The notes under the pieces: model-generated
Told to the model about the DNA's origin: nothing
What the model saw: the letters and a program-made list of their open reading frames with translations, nothing else
The model's database searches: none
Assembly (NCBI GenBank): GCA_016708435.1
Contig: JADJFV010000034.1
Coordinates: forward strand, 1 to 64,000
Reading direction: 5' to 3'
DNA: 64,000 nt
DNA from: Leptospiraceae bacterium
GTDB lineage: Bacteria; Spirochaetota; Leptospiria; Leptospirales; Leptospiraceae
Shown here: positions 45,082 through 55,902 of the stretch, piece after piece
Layout of the letters: every line of letters starts with the position of its first letter
Position numbering within the stretch: the stretch's first letter is position 1
Program-made: the position numbers and the translations under genes

Positions 45082-46436
45082 ATGGCATTAGATTTAAAAA
45101 AGAAACTGAAAGAGCTGCCTTATGATGCAATGGAGCCACTAGTAAGTAGTTTTTTTGTTGAACCGATAATAAAGGAGGTATTTAATTTTTCTGATAACGA
45201 GAAGCTTCCAGAGTTTAATACTGATCCATCAAAACCTAGAATAAATGTTGATTTTGCACTCAGGAAGAATACTGGGACAGATATATTCATAGTAGATAAA
45301 AAGAATCCAACTGTATTAATAGAAGTCAAAGGAAGAGCTATCAAAGGAAACCCTTTAATCTTCACAAAAGTCAGCACTGCATATCTTGATGTGAAAAAAC
45401 AACTAAGAGATTATATGTTAGGTGAAAACTGCCAGACTGTTAAATGGGGAATTTTTACCAATGGTTCTGTTATACAACTTTTCAGACGACACGGAACAGT
45501 TGTTATCCCCGCAACTGATTTAATTGAATTGAATGAAAAGAATATAATTGCTACTTTTAATTTTATAAAGAGCAAAATTTTTGATCTATCAAATGAAGCG
45601 TTAGTTATCAGTGTTTACAATGATAAGGGTGGTGTTGGTAAAACAACAACTGTTTCTAATTTAGGGACAGTACTTGCTATGAAAAATAAAAAAGTATTAT
45701 TAATCGACTTTGATTTACAGCAAAAAGATTTAACAAGAGTAATGGGAGCTATAGAAAGGAAAGTTAAAATACCATTATCTACTTGTTTAAAAACTCAAAA
45801 TATCTCATTGGAGAAAGTATAAAGGTATTAAAATACGGTAATGCTAAGAAAGTTTCGACTGAAGTCTCCTTAGTTCCCGGTGATGATGGATTCGATTCTA
45901 ATGATACAAAGGCTATCGAAAAAAGTAGTGCTAGATTAAAAGATTTACTAGACCCTCAAAGAAAAAACTTTGATTATATAATTATTGATTGTCCTACCAA
46001 TTGGAATTTTTTTAGTCAAAGCTCTGTTTATGCATCTGACATTGTTCTGATTCCGGCAAAGCATAATAGTATCGCATCTCTTCATAATTCTAGTAAAGTA
46101 GTTTTGAAGTATCTTCCTGAAGTAAGAGCAGATAGAAAAGATGGATGCCCTTATGAACTACCAATATTTTTTAATGGGGAAGATTACACAGACGCACAAA
46201 ATAAAATTACACAGGAAGAAATTAAAAAAATTATAAATAGTCAAAGCAGTGATGAACAAAAAACGCTTAGCTATTTTTTTTCTCCAAAATCACTAAAAGA
46301 TGAAATTTATAGAATAAAATTTTTAGCAAAAATTCCTGAATCAGACTTTAAAAACCAACCTGCAGTATTGAATCAAAAAATTGTAAGAGAAATTTATCTA
46401 GATTTTGCAAAGGAGTATTTAGATGGGAAACTTTAA
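45082..46436 (+). CDS. Nuclease-like domain fused to ParA/MinD-type ATPase, one-base frameshift
   Basis: Restoring one A in the run at 45789-45793 joins two frames into a 451-residue protein. Residues 1-165 resemble the HsdR N-terminal PD-(D/E)XK fold: Asp in RINVDFALRKNT, Glu and Lys in TVLIEVKGRA, and a QxxxY-like KKQLRDYM. Residues about 172-450 are a ParA-type deviant-Walker ATPase: ISVYNDKGGVGKTTTVSNLG, VLLIDFDLQQKDLT, FDYIIIDCPTNWNF and IVLIPAKHNSIASL. ParA proteins position DNA using ATP and a ParB partner. The next gene is ParB-like and overlaps by 14 bases. A partition or defence role is inferred. Confidence 0.82.
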
Positions 46437-47394
46437 TGATATTGGACAACTAAAAGAATTACCTTTAGACAACATTTCGGTAAAAAACAAGCCAAACGAT
46501 ATATTCGAATACTTAATATTAGGCATTGCATCGGAAATAGGAAAAAATGGAAATTATAATCCGGTTCCCGTCATTGTAACTAGCACTGGTTCTTATGAAT
46601 ATGAAGTAGTATCAAACCATTTAACCTACTATGCCTGTAAACACTTAGGGCTAGAAAAAATTTATTGTATCGTTGTAGAAAATGACAATAAGATAAAAAG
46701 ACTTTGTAAAATTTTAAATTCAGAACTTTCACCAAAAATAAATCTGACAACTGCAAGTAGAGAAGAAATTGCATCTTCTCTAAGATATGTGAAGGAACAA
46801 TTTAAACTTAGTAAGTTTGATATTCAAAAAGCTACGATTCGGATTACAGACTCTCCACTCAGAAAATATTGGAGGTCTTTAGATGATTTGATCGATTTAA
46901 AATGTGGAATTAATGAAAAGAATACTGATTTATTTAAAAATATTTACGAACTCCATCCCTTTGATCGTCCAAAAATAAATCTGACAACGGCAACTAGAGA
47001 AGAAATTGCTTCTTCTCTACAATATGTTAAAGAACAATTTAAGCTTAGTAAGTTTGATATTCAAAAAGCTACAATACAAATTTCAGATTCAATCCGAAAA
47101 TACTGGACATCGATAGATGAATTGATGAAATTAAAATGCGGGATTAATGAAAAGAATATTAATTTATTTAATAATATTTACGAACTCCATCCTTTTGCGC
47201 AACCTAAAGAACCTTCTAAAGTATTTATTCTCAATGCATCTGAAAAAGAAATTCGAGAGCGGCTAACGTATTTAAAGGAAGTTTATTCTAGTGATTTTAC
47301 AAATGTAGATATTGAAATTGCTACAAAGGAAATAAGAAATTCTATAAATTCTATTGGTAAGAAAAAACCAAAGGCGATTTCCCTTTTTAACTAA
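46423..47394 (+). CDS. ParB-like protein with internal tandem duplication
   Basis: The protein has 323 residues. Residues 1-90 look like a ParB/sulfiredoxin fold (LKELPLDNISVKNKPND, NYNPVPVIVTSTGSYEYEVV, HLTYYACKHLGLEKIYCIVV). Two 79-residue copies follow (KINLTTASREEIASSLRYVK and KINLTTATREEIASSLQYVK; each ends NIYELHPF), encoded at about 46735-46970 and 46974-47205. A third, diverged copy starts NASEKEIRERLTYLKEVYSS. The repeats are helical and could bind DNA or the ATPase. It overlaps the ParA-type gene, so the two are one operon. Not a standard chromosomal ParB. Confidence 0.72.
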   Translation: MGNFNDIGQLKELPLDNISVKNKPNDIFEYLILGIASEIGKNGNYNPVPVIVTSTGSYEYEVVSNHLTYYACKHLGLEKIYCIVVENDNKIKRLCKILNSELSPKINLTTASREEIASSLRYVKEQFKLSKFDIQKATIRITDSPLRKYWRSLDDLIDLKCGINEKNTDLFKNIYELHPFDRPKINLTTATREEIASSLQYVKEQFKLSKFDIQKATIQISDSIRKYWTSIDELMKLKCGINEKNINLFNNIYELHPFAQPKEPSKVFILNASEKEIRERLTYLKEVYSSDFTNVDIEIATKEIRNSINSIGKKKPKAISLFN

Positions 47395-47556
47395 ATTAGA
47401 TGTCGGAATAGATAAAAGTGTATTGGTTGGATGAAGGAAATATTTTTGATAGAGTAATTTCATAATTCAGAATAAAAGCTTTCCTTGCACTAAAGTGTGG
47501 GACTTATACAAATTACCACCATGAATATTTCCGTTGATTGATTAGGTGAGCGGGTA

Positions 47557-48315
47557 ATGGCAAATAAAAAGGAGAATTGCGTTATGGAAAAATCTGCATT
47601 TAGAGGATATGTATCAACTTGGTATAAAAATGATGTAGCTTTTTCGATGGAACTGATTGAAAAATTCGTTATGAATACTGAAAGGCAGGTTCAAGATTCT
47701 ATAGATGAATATGAGTTACAAAAGAAAACTGTTATACTTGAAGAAATACCAGAAATTGAATTGCTCGATACAATGCAAGTTCATGATGGATTAAATAGTC
47801 AGGATTGGGATATTCGCAGGGTCTTCAATGAGTATTTCTCAAATTTGCAACGGAAATCTGCCTTATTGACATTATGCAATTATTTTGAGAATGAATTAAA
47901 TAAGCTAAGCTTATTATATGAATCAGAAAAATCTTTGGAAAATAAATTTACCGATTTCAAAAAAGATAAAGGAATCGATCGTTCAACTAATTATCTAAAA
48001 AGCCAAGCTAAACTTAATGTGTATAAAGATTTAGAAATATGGAGCGAAATAAAAAATATTCAGAATATTCGCAATTTGATTGTTCATCAAGATGGAAAAC
48101 TTTTAGTCAAAGACAAAAATGGAAACACGATCAAAGATCAAGAGCATATAGTAAAATATATAAAACAAAAGAGTGAACTGTTACAATTAAAATGTATTGC
48201 CGAAATCAATGAAGAAATAGAAATTAACAATGGTTTTTTGACTTATGTTGCGAATACCTATAAGCAGTATTTTAAGCTTTTACATGAATCCATTGAAGCA
48301 AGTGAATTGGTCTAA
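47557..48315 (+). CDS. HEPN-like helical protein
   Basis: A 252-residue, strongly helical protein. NIQNIRNLIVHQDGKLL contains an R-N-x3-H signature, the active-site motif of HEPN ribonucleases common in defence and toxin systems. Upstream helices (LLTLCNYFENELNKLSLLYE) fit the HEPN four-helix frame. It lies between the ParA/ParB-like pair and the DUF723-helicase gene, with 160 and 47 bases to each. A nuclease role is plausible but only one motif supports it. Confidence 0.55.
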   Translation: MANKKENCVMEKSAFRGYVSTWYKNDVAFSMELIEKFVMNTERQVQDSIDEYELQKKTVILEEIPEIELLDTMQVHDGLNSQDWDIRRVFNEYFSNLQRKSALLTLCNYFENELNKLSLLYESEKSLENKFTDFKKDKGIDRSTNYLKSQAKLNVYKDLEIWSEIKNIQNIRNLIVHQDGKLLVKDKNGNTIKDQEHIVKYIKQKSELLQLKCIAEINEEIEINNGFLTYVANTYKQYFKLLHESIEASELV

Positions 48316-48362
48316 TTTTCTGAATAATAGTAATTTAATATACTGAAATATATACAGAAAGA

Positions 48363-51300
48363 ATGAAATTAACAACAGAAGAAATAATACAAGAATTTAA
48401 AAAAGTCCACGGTGATAAATATGATTACTCTAAAGTGAATTATAAAAATACGGATTCCAAAGTTTTAATAATTTGCCCCGACCATGGAGAATTTCTACAA
48501 TCTCCCTACTATCATAAAAATGGACAACAATGTCCAAAATGTAGTGGAAATACAAAACTATCCAATGAAGAAGTTATTCAACAATTTAAAGAAGTTCATG
48601 GGAATAAATACGACTACTCGAAAGTAGATTATAAAAATATTGATTCAAAGGTTATGATAATATGTAAAGAACATGGAGTTTTTTTACAATCTCCTTATAA
48701 CCATCGAGCAGGAAAAGAATGTCCAAAATGTTCTGGCGTAGGTCTTTCAAGGGAAGAAATTATTGCACAGTTTAGGAAGGTTCATGGGAATAAATACGAT
48801 TATTCGAAAACAGAATGCACAAATACTAGAAGTCCCATTATTATCATTTGTCCTGAACATGGAGAATTTTCGCAGAATACCAATAGTCATAAGCAAGGCA
48901 ATGGTTGTCCTAAATGTTCAGGAACAATGAAATTGGCTCAAAGTGAAATAATCAAAGAATTTATACAAGTCCATGGGGATAAATATGAATATTCAAAAGT
49001 AGATTATATCGGTGCTAATTCGAAAATTATCATTATCTGTCAAGAACATGGAGAATTTCAACAAACTCCAAGTAGTCATAAGCATGGTTCGGGTTGTCCT
49101 AAATGTCTTGGAATGGGAAATACTACAGAAGAAATTATTCAGCAATTTAAAGAAGTTCATGGAGACAAATACGATTATTCCAAAGTAGAATTTTTAAATA
49201 ATGATACAAAAGTAGCTATTATCTGTAAAGAACACGGAGAATTCTTTCAAATCCCTAAAATTCACAAACTAGGTTCAGGTTGCGCAAAATGTTCTGGCAA
49301 AGATTTTTCCACAGATGAAATTATTGAACAGTTCAGAAAGGTTCATGGACATAAGTATGATTACTCTAAGTTTAAATATTTAAATGTGAAAATCCCTGTT
49401 ATTATTATTTGTAAAGAACATGGAGAATTTCTACAAACTCCTGATAGTCACAAAAGGGGTTCCGGTTGCCCTACCTGCAATGTTGGTTGGTCTAAGCCAA
49501 AAATCCTAGAATTCCTACACTCCATCGAAAACCAAGACCTTTTACAAATGGATGCAGTCGAATTACAAATGATAATCAACCAGGGAAAGCTGCCTGAGAC
49601 ATTTAGAGACTTGGTGTTTGCAGATGAGGATAACAAAGAGAATACGCTAAAGGCACTCAAAGAGAAATTACAGGCTGCCGCAGAGAGTGATGATTATGAA
49701 GAGTCACCGCCACCGGAAGAATCTGATAAAGAAGATTGGAACGAAGATGAGGCAGAAACAGAAGACATAGAGGGAAGCGAAAATAAAGAAGAATCTTCTG
49801 AAACAGAAACAACAGAGACCGAAACAGAGACAGAGCCAAAGACAGAAAAGCAAAAATTGCTTTCTCTTTCTAATACGAATGACGACTTACACATATTAGA
49901 CCATAACTTAGTTTCTTCTTGTGATGCAGAAACAGTAGAATTCTTTATTCAATATAAATTACGAAAGATATGGAATCGCGTATTAAATAAAGATTATTCA
50001 GTGGAACAGTTTCAAGCGGAATCAGGTGGAACAAATTTTACTCTGCTACAAAAATACTTCTTTGATGAATACTACGAAGTCTTGCAATATACTCCTCCTG
50101 ACGGTTATAGATTTAAGAATGAACCTAATCTAATGCAGAAGCTAACAGTATTTAGACTTTTAAAACATCATAGATATGGAAATTGGTCTGGAACTGGTGC
50201 AGGAAAAACTATTTCGTTTATTCTTAGTAGTCGGACTGTAGATGCAAGGCTTACTTTACTCATTGGACTTAATTCTACGATTGAACAATTGGAAAAAAAT
50301 ATTTTGCAAGTTTATCCAGATAGCAAGGTATTTACTCATTATAAGTCTGGACAAAAATTTGATCGGAAAGAAAGGAACTATTTAATTTTAAATTATGATA
50401 AGTTTCAACAGGAATATTCTGAAAAGTTATTTCAGGATTTGACTCACAATAATCAAATTGATTTTATCGCCATTGATGAAATCCATAATGCTAAACAAAG
50501 AAGTTTGGAGCTAGAAAGCATTCGCAGAGGAACTATCAAACGGCTAATTGGTAGAGCTGCTGAAAATAAAAATCTTTATGTCCTTGGAATGAGTGCAACT
50601 CCTGTTATTAATAATTTAACAGAAGCTAAATCGCTTTTGGAAATGGTAACAGGTAAAGAATACTCTGATTTCAAAACAGAAAAGACTTTATCGAATGCAA
50701 TTGAGGCATTTAAACATCTCAGCCTAAATGGATTACGATATATTCCCAAGTATGAAATTCAAATCAAAGAACTTACAGGGAAAATACTCTAAACTTAAAT
50801 TGGATGCAAGCGAACTACTCGACGAACTACTTTCTATATCCAATGCCAATTATTCTAAAGCAGAACAAATTTTACTTTCCAAGAAATTAGAGGCAATTCG
50901 CAATTATCTCCGTTCGGGAGTAATTTTATATACTCATTATACAACTGGAATGATAGAGCCGATTGTTGCGTTTGTGAAATCCTGCGGGTTTAAGTTTGGA
51001 ACTTATACAGGCGAAGAGCCATTAGAAGAAAGAGAAGCGGCTAAGCAGAAATTCCTCTCTGGAAAAATAGACATTCTCATTGGTTCCCGTCCGATTGGAA
51101 CAGGAGTCGATGGACTTCAGGCAAAATGCAATCGTATGATAATCCTTTCTCTTCCCTGGACTGATTCAGAATACACACAGTTAAAGGGAAGAATCTATCG
51201 ACAGGGCTCCAAGTTCGGAGAAGTGGAAATTCTAATTCCACAAGTCTATATTCAGTTAGAGGACAAAGAATGGTCTTGGGATAGACAACGAATCAATTTA

Positions 51301-52071
51301 ATTCGAAATAAAAAGACTCTTGCTGATGCAGCGATTGATGGAGTCGTTCCTTCTAAGAAAATTCCTTCCCTAGATACTTTATTTAAAAAATCCCAAGAAG
51401 CACTCCGAGAATGGAAAGATAGAATCGGACAAGGGAAAGTATTCATTATTCAGAGAAAGGATTTAGTATTTCCCCTTCGACCGGAAATTGTAGAACAACT
51501 TTCTAGAACGTTAGGTGATTTCTCTACACTCAATCGAGTCTGGAGCACTTCTAATTCTAAAACAACTCATACAAAGCTTACCGAAAATCCAGAAGATTGG
51601 TATTACTATCATACTCTCTATCGGGAACGTCGCAAAGAGTGGAGTGAAATTCCTTACGTAGAAATCGGTAAAATGATTACTCGCAAAGAAATGATTGTAG
51701 CCGATCTAGGTTGTGGCGAAGACTTACTTCGCAAAGAAATTCCGCATAATAAAGTTCTCTCCTTTGACCATATCGCCATTAACAAAAACGTTACCGCTTG
51801 CGACATCTCTCATTTGCCGCTAGAGAATGAGTCTGTAGATATAACTGTATTTTCCCTTTCCCTAATGGGTGCGAATTACAAAGAGTATCTACAAGAAGCC
51901 TATCGAGTCTTAAAAGCAATGGGTGTTCTACTCATCGCCGAGCCGATTAGTAAATGGGAAGCAAGGGAAGAAGAACTTTCTTTACTCCTTTCTGAGATTG
52001 GATTTAAAACACCTACACTTAATAAGACAAAGCAGTTTATTTATGTGACTTGTATTAAGTTTAAGATTTAA
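48363..52071 (+). CDS. DUF723 repeats, SNF2-type helicase and Rrp8-like methyltransferase, one-base frameshift
   Basis: Removing one A from 50782-50785 joins two frames into about 1235 residues. Residues 1-375 hold six DUF723-type repeats (FKKVHGDKYDYSKVNYKN), each with a CxxHG...CPKC zinc-knuckle pattern. An acidic Glu/Thr linker follows (residues about 435-500). The motor shows Walker A NWSGTGAGKTISF, motif II FIAIDEIHNAKQ, motif III LGMSATPVIN, and motifs V/VI IGTGVDGLQ and QLKGRIYRQGS. The C-terminus is a SAM methyltransferase (IVADLGCGEDLL, DISHLPLENESVDITVFSLS) like Rrp8. It may recognise, translocate on and modify nucleic acid; the combination is unusual. Confidence 0.85.
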
Positions 52072-52082
52072 GGAAGGAGCTT

Positions 52083-52116
52083 TTTAGTATTTGGGCACTT
52101 CGATACTAAATTTTTT
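52083..52116 (+). terminator. Rho-independent terminator after the helicase gene
   Basis: An 8-bp stem (TTTAGTAT / ATACTAAA) with a 12-base loop is followed by TTTTTT, 12 bases beyond the stop codon. Confidence 0.7.
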
Positions 52117-52135
52117 CATTCGAAAAAAAAATCAC

Positions 52136-52185
52136 TCAGTGACCGAACTTTATACCAATAGATTTCGATAAAGACCAGTCACTGA
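52136..52185. repeat. TCAGTGAC / GTCACTGA inverted repeat
   Basis: Perfect 8-bp arms about 34 bases apart in the 370-base gap before ccr. It could be an operator pair or a weak hairpin. No gene is seen in this gap. Confidence 0.4.
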
Positions 52186-52442
52186 GCGGTGCACTGAATT
52201 TTGTCGAATGTGCGTGTCTACAATGAAGATTGTGTATTTGAAAAAGTCGTGTATCGAAGCGACAGGAAAAAAGATCACCTTCTCAAGCAGGAATTCCTAT
52301 GATCTTGTTTTTAACCTGTGCTTTATAGCTTGAAGTTCATAAATTCCAGACCATTCCAAGGAGTCATTTTTAAGTAAAAATTTTACTTTTCAATTCAAAC
52401 TCTGATTAGAGTCTGTAATTATCAAAGAAAGGATTTATTATT

Positions 52443-53693
52443 ATGAGTGAAATACCAGAAATCGTTCCCGTGGGAACGTTACCTCCTATAGGAGTAGTAC
52501 CTAAAAAAATGCATGCTCAGGTCATTCGTCCAGAGCGTTTTGGTGATCCAGAAAAAGCTTTTCAATTAGAACAAATTGATGTTCCTGAAATTAAACCAGA
52601 TGAAGTATTAGTTGCGGTAATGGCAGCAGGGGTTAATTACAATAATGTGTGGGCTGCTCTTGGTTATCCGGTAGATGTGATTGGAGCAAGAAATAAAAAA
52701 GGTGAGCCTGAAAAATTTCATATCGGTGGGTCTGACGCATCTGGTATTGTATATAAAATCGGCTCTGAAGTTACAAATGTAAAAGTAGGGGATGAAGTTG
52801 TTATCCACTGTGGGATTTGGGAAAAAAATGATCCATTTATCAAAGCAGGTGGTGATCCAATGTTTGCCCCTTCGCAATTAATCTGGGGTTACGAAACTAA
52901 CTGGGGTTCATTCGCACAGTTTTGTAAAGTTCAAGATCACCAGTGTTTGCCTAAACCAAAACACTTAAGCTGGGAAGATTCTGCGGCATACATGCTAGTA
53001 GGCGCTACTGCTTATCGTATGCTACACAACTGGAAGCCAAACGATGTAAAACCAGGCGATCCAGTTCTTATCTGGGGTGGTGCTGGTGGACTAGGATCTA
53101 TGGCAATTCAAATTGTAAAAGCGGCAGGCGGAAGACCAATCGCAGTTGTAAGCTCTGACGACAAGATTGACTATTGTAAAAAACTTGGCGCAGAAGGTGT
53201 GATTAATAGAAATAATTTCAAACACTGGGGAGCGATTACAAGCGACATCAACAAACCAGAAGTATTCGCTGAGTGGACAAAAAAAGCACGTGACTTCGGA
53301 AAAGCTCTCTGGGACATCTGGGGAAAAGGCATAAATCCAAAAATCGTATTCGAGCATCCGGGCGAATCAACATTACCCACATCGGCATTCATATGCGAAA
53401 CCGGCGGTATGATTGTAATCTGTGCCGGCACATCGGGATTTAACGCTACTGTGGATTTACGTTATTTATGGATGAGACAAAAAAGACTACAAGGCTCTCA
53501 TTTTGCAAATGACGAAAACAGCAAGGGATTAAACGACTTAGTAATTGCTGGTAAGGTAGATCCTTGTTTGTCTCGCACATTCAAATTCGACGAAACTGGC
53601 TCTTGCCACCAACTCATGAAGAACAACAAACATCCACATGGAAATATGTCGATTCTAGTTGGCGCTCCAAGTGAAGGGATGGGTAAGAAGTAA
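52443..53693 (+). CDS. ccr: Crotonyl-CoA carboxylase/reductase
   Basis: This enzyme reductively carboxylates crotonyl-CoA to ethylmalonyl-CoA with NADPH and CO2. The 416-residue protein has the long Ccr N-terminus, GVNYNNVWAALGYPVDVIG with the CO2-site Asn, LIWGYETNWGSFAQFCKVQ, the nucleotide loop VLIWGGAGGLGSMAIQIVKA, and LQGSHFANDENSKG with the conserved His. These separate it from plain quinone or enoyl reductases. It suggests an ethylmalonyl-CoA route for acetyl-CoA assimilation. AAAGGA precedes the ATG. A palindrome lies just after it. Confidence 0.95.
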   Translation: MSEIPEIVPVGTLPPIGVVPKKMHAQVIRPERFGDPEKAFQLEQIDVPEIKPDEVLVAVMAAGVNYNNVWAALGYPVDVIGARNKKGEPEKFHIGGSDASGIVYKIGSEVTNVKVGDEVVIHCGIWEKNDPFIKAGGDPMFAPSQLIWGYETNWGSFAQFCKVQDHQCLPKPKHLSWEDSAAYMLVGATAYRMLHNWKPNDVKPGDPVLIWGGAGGLGSMAIQIVKAAGGRPIAVVSSDDKIDYCKKLGAEGVINRNNFKHWGAITSDINKPEVFAEWTKKARDFGKALWDIWGKGINPKIVFEHPGESTLPTSAFICETGGMIVICAGTSGFNATVDLRYLWMRQKRLQGSHFANDENSKGLNDLVIAGKVDPCLSRTFKFDETGSCHQLMKNNKHPHGNMSILVGAPSEGMGKK

Positions 53694-53705
53694 TTAGCCG
53701 CAGGA

Positions 53706-53743
53706 ACATCGTAGGTTACGCATATATGCGTAACCTACGATGT
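53706..53743. repeat. Perfect 18-bp-arm palindrome between convergent genes
   Basis: ACATCGTAGGTTACGCAT (53706-53723) and its complement (53726-53743), separated by two bases. It lies between ccr and the histidine kinase and supplies the last codons and the TAG stop of the kinase gene. It may terminate both transcripts. Confidence 0.85.
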
Positions 53744-55624
53744 CTTGGATTCGCGGTTACTTTTTATTAATCTCTTCATCACCGAAGTAAGAATTCGAAA
53801 ACTAATCGGTTTTGGAACATAGCCATCAAATCCTTCTGAAATAAATTTATCTTCATCGCCTGCCATATTGTAGGCGGAGACAGCTAGGATAATAAGATTT
53901 TCCCGAATTTTTTTGCGAATCCGTTTCATAGTTTCGGTTCCACTGATTCCAGGAAGACCAATATCCATAAGAATAATATCGTAAGAATTTTTATCGACTA
54001 GCTCAAGAGCATCTTCGCCGGTCTCTACTATTTCAAAAGAGATTCCAGCACCTTCTAGATAAGTAGAAATAACTTTTCTATTACTCAGATTATCTTCCAC
54101 GATGAGTAGTCTCAACTTGGCAAAATCAATAGAATGATCAACTGGAATCTCCCATTTATCATGGAGGATGGGTTCAGTAGGAACTTGTACTTCTCGGCAG
54201 GGTAATTCTACAATAAACCTGCTTCCCTGTCCAACGGTGCTCTCAACAGAAATCTTTCCATTGTGCATTTCAACCAAGCGCTTAATGATTGTTAGACCGA
54301 GTCCAGTTCCACCTTCACGAGAGCTTACATTGGATGCACGCTCAAAAGGCTCAAATATTTTCGATAGCTGGTCATTCGGAATTCCAAGTCCTTCATCCCA
54401 TACAGTCAGAATGATTTTATTTCCTTCACCTCGCCCAATAATTCCGATAGGTTTGTCTTGGTTTGTATATTTTATTGCGTTGGAGAGAAGATTATAAATG
54501 ACTTGCCGAATCCTTGTAGGATCTACTAAAGCAGTGCCAATATCATCTGAAACGTCAATTTCAACCCTACGATTATCTTTTACTGTAACAGATGTTACCA
54601 CATCTACTATTAGATTAAATATTCCTATCGGTTTTTTATCAATATTCAGCTTGCCGGCCTCAATCTTGGAGAGATCTAGAATATCATTTACGATATTCAA
54701 AAGGTGCATACCCGACTGTTCAATATAATTTACATACTCTCTCACCTTTTTGTCTTTGTCTGGAATAATGGTATCAAGAATTTGAGAAAAACCAAGAATA
54801 CTATTAAGAGGTGTGCGTATTTCATGGCTCATATTGGCAAGAAAGGCGCTCTTGGCAAGGTTTGCGGACTCTGCTTGACTCTTTGCTATAAGTAACTCAT
54901 CTTCTGCATTTTTCCTATCTGTAATGTCTTCTGCCAAAAGAATGGCTTCGGAATTTGTTCCTGGATTTAAGGGAGAAATATGATAGCGAACGAAAGATTT
55001 TTTCTTTGCGGTTATGGAAGTATATTCTCCCTCGTAGACGCTAGGCTCACCGTGAATAATTCCTTTTATGAGAGCCTGCTTGACGCCTTCGTAAGGAATT
55101 CGTTCAATCGTATTAAATCCGATCATTTTCTCAACTGGAGTTCCAATGATTTCGGAGAATTTTTTATTAGCCCTTGTTGCAGCACCATTTTTATCTAAAA
55201 ATAAAATTCCAATCGGAGAGTTTTCTACAATAATTCTATGTTCGAATTCACTAGTACCGAGTGCCTCTTGGATTTTTTTTCTTTCCGTTATGTCGTAGAT
55301 GGTTGCTCCTACGTATTCTACTCCTTCGGAGGAAAAGGGGAAAGTCGTGACTTCCACATTGATAGGTGATCCATCTTGTTTTATACCGTTTACTTCAAAG
55401 GTAGAAAATTCCAGATTTTCTCCTTTCTTACGCTTTTCAATCCGCTCAGTTACTAGTGATAAAGAAGAGGGAGCAACAATTTGCATTAAAGATTTATTCA
55501 AAATTTCTTCAGAGCTTTCAAATTTATACATTTGAAGAAATGCTTTATTTACATAGATCGCATAGCCATCTTTTGCAATGGTCACAGCAGTTTCGGAATG
55601 ATCTAAAAAAGCCTGAAAATTCAT
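53735..55624 (-). CDS. Hybrid sensor histidine kinase (PAS-PAS-HK-REC)
   Basis: This kinase has 629 residues and no membrane segment, so it is cytoplasmic. Two PAS domains (residues 1-115 and 120-240) precede the HisKA helix with FLANMSHEIRTPLNSILGF (phospho-His), then the ATPase domain with N-box VIYNLLSNAIKYTN, G1 WDEGLGIPNDQ and G2 GGTGLGLTIIKRL. A C-terminal receiver has its Asp in YDIILMDIGLPGISG. It likely senses a soluble ligand or redox change and passes phosphate to another protein. No output regulator is adjacent. Its C-terminus is cut by a palindrome. Confidence 0.95.
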   Translation of the reverse strand: MNFQAFLDHSETAVTIAKDGYAIYVNKAFLQMYKFESSEEILNKSLMQIVAPSSLSLVTERIEKRKKGENLEFSTFEVNGIKQDGSPINVEVTTFPFSSEGVEYVGATIYDITERKKIQEALGTSEFEHRIIVENSPIGILFLDKNGAATRANKKFSEIIGTPVEKMIGFNTIERIPYEGVKQALIKGIIHGEPSVYEGEYTSITAKKKSFVRYHISPLNPGTNSEAILLAEDITDRKNAEDELLIAKSQAESANLAKSAFLANMSHEIRTPLNSILGFSQILDTIIPDKDKKVREYVNYIEQSGMHLLNIVNDILDLSKIEAGKLNIDKKPIGIFNLIVDVVTSVTVKDNRRVEIDVSDDIGTALVDPTRIRQVIYNLLSNAIKYTNQDKPIGIIGRGEGNKIILTVWDEGLGIPNDQLSKIFEPFERASNVSSREGGTGLGLTIIKRLVEMHNGKISVESTVGQGSRFIVELPCREVQVPTEPILHDKWEIPVDHSIDFAKLRLLIVEDNLSNRKVISTYLEGAGISFEIVETGEDALELVDKNSYDIILMDIGLPGISGTETMKRIRKKIRENLIILAVSAYNMAGDEDKFISEGFDGYVPKPISFRILTSVMKRLIKSNRESKTS

Positions 55625-55902
55625 TTTTGTTTTTTAATTAAACCCCTTGTCTTTTATTTTCTTCAGGTAAGAAAACTAGCAATCCTTTTTTATTTTTACA
55701 ATATAATCGTAACTACTTAGTATTAAAAAGGGTTGAGTGGTCTAAATTGGATTTAAGTAGCTTGAACAAAATCTTACACATTTTGCTCATGATAAACATG
55801 GAAGTAAAGCGAAGGATGATATATGAATTGAATCAGCTTATAAATGAAAATCTTCTCGTCTGAAAAAGAGATTTCTAATAAGTTTGTCTTTAGGAGTCCA
55901 TT

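Noticed and set aside
50728..50792. Programmed ribosomal frameshift in the helicase gene
   Set aside because: No slippery heptamer or downstream structure was seen, and several other genes in the window carry the same type of one-A change.
54168..55641. Several plus-strand frames opposite the histidine kinase
   Set aside because: The kinase domains on the minus strand are unambiguous; these are shadows.
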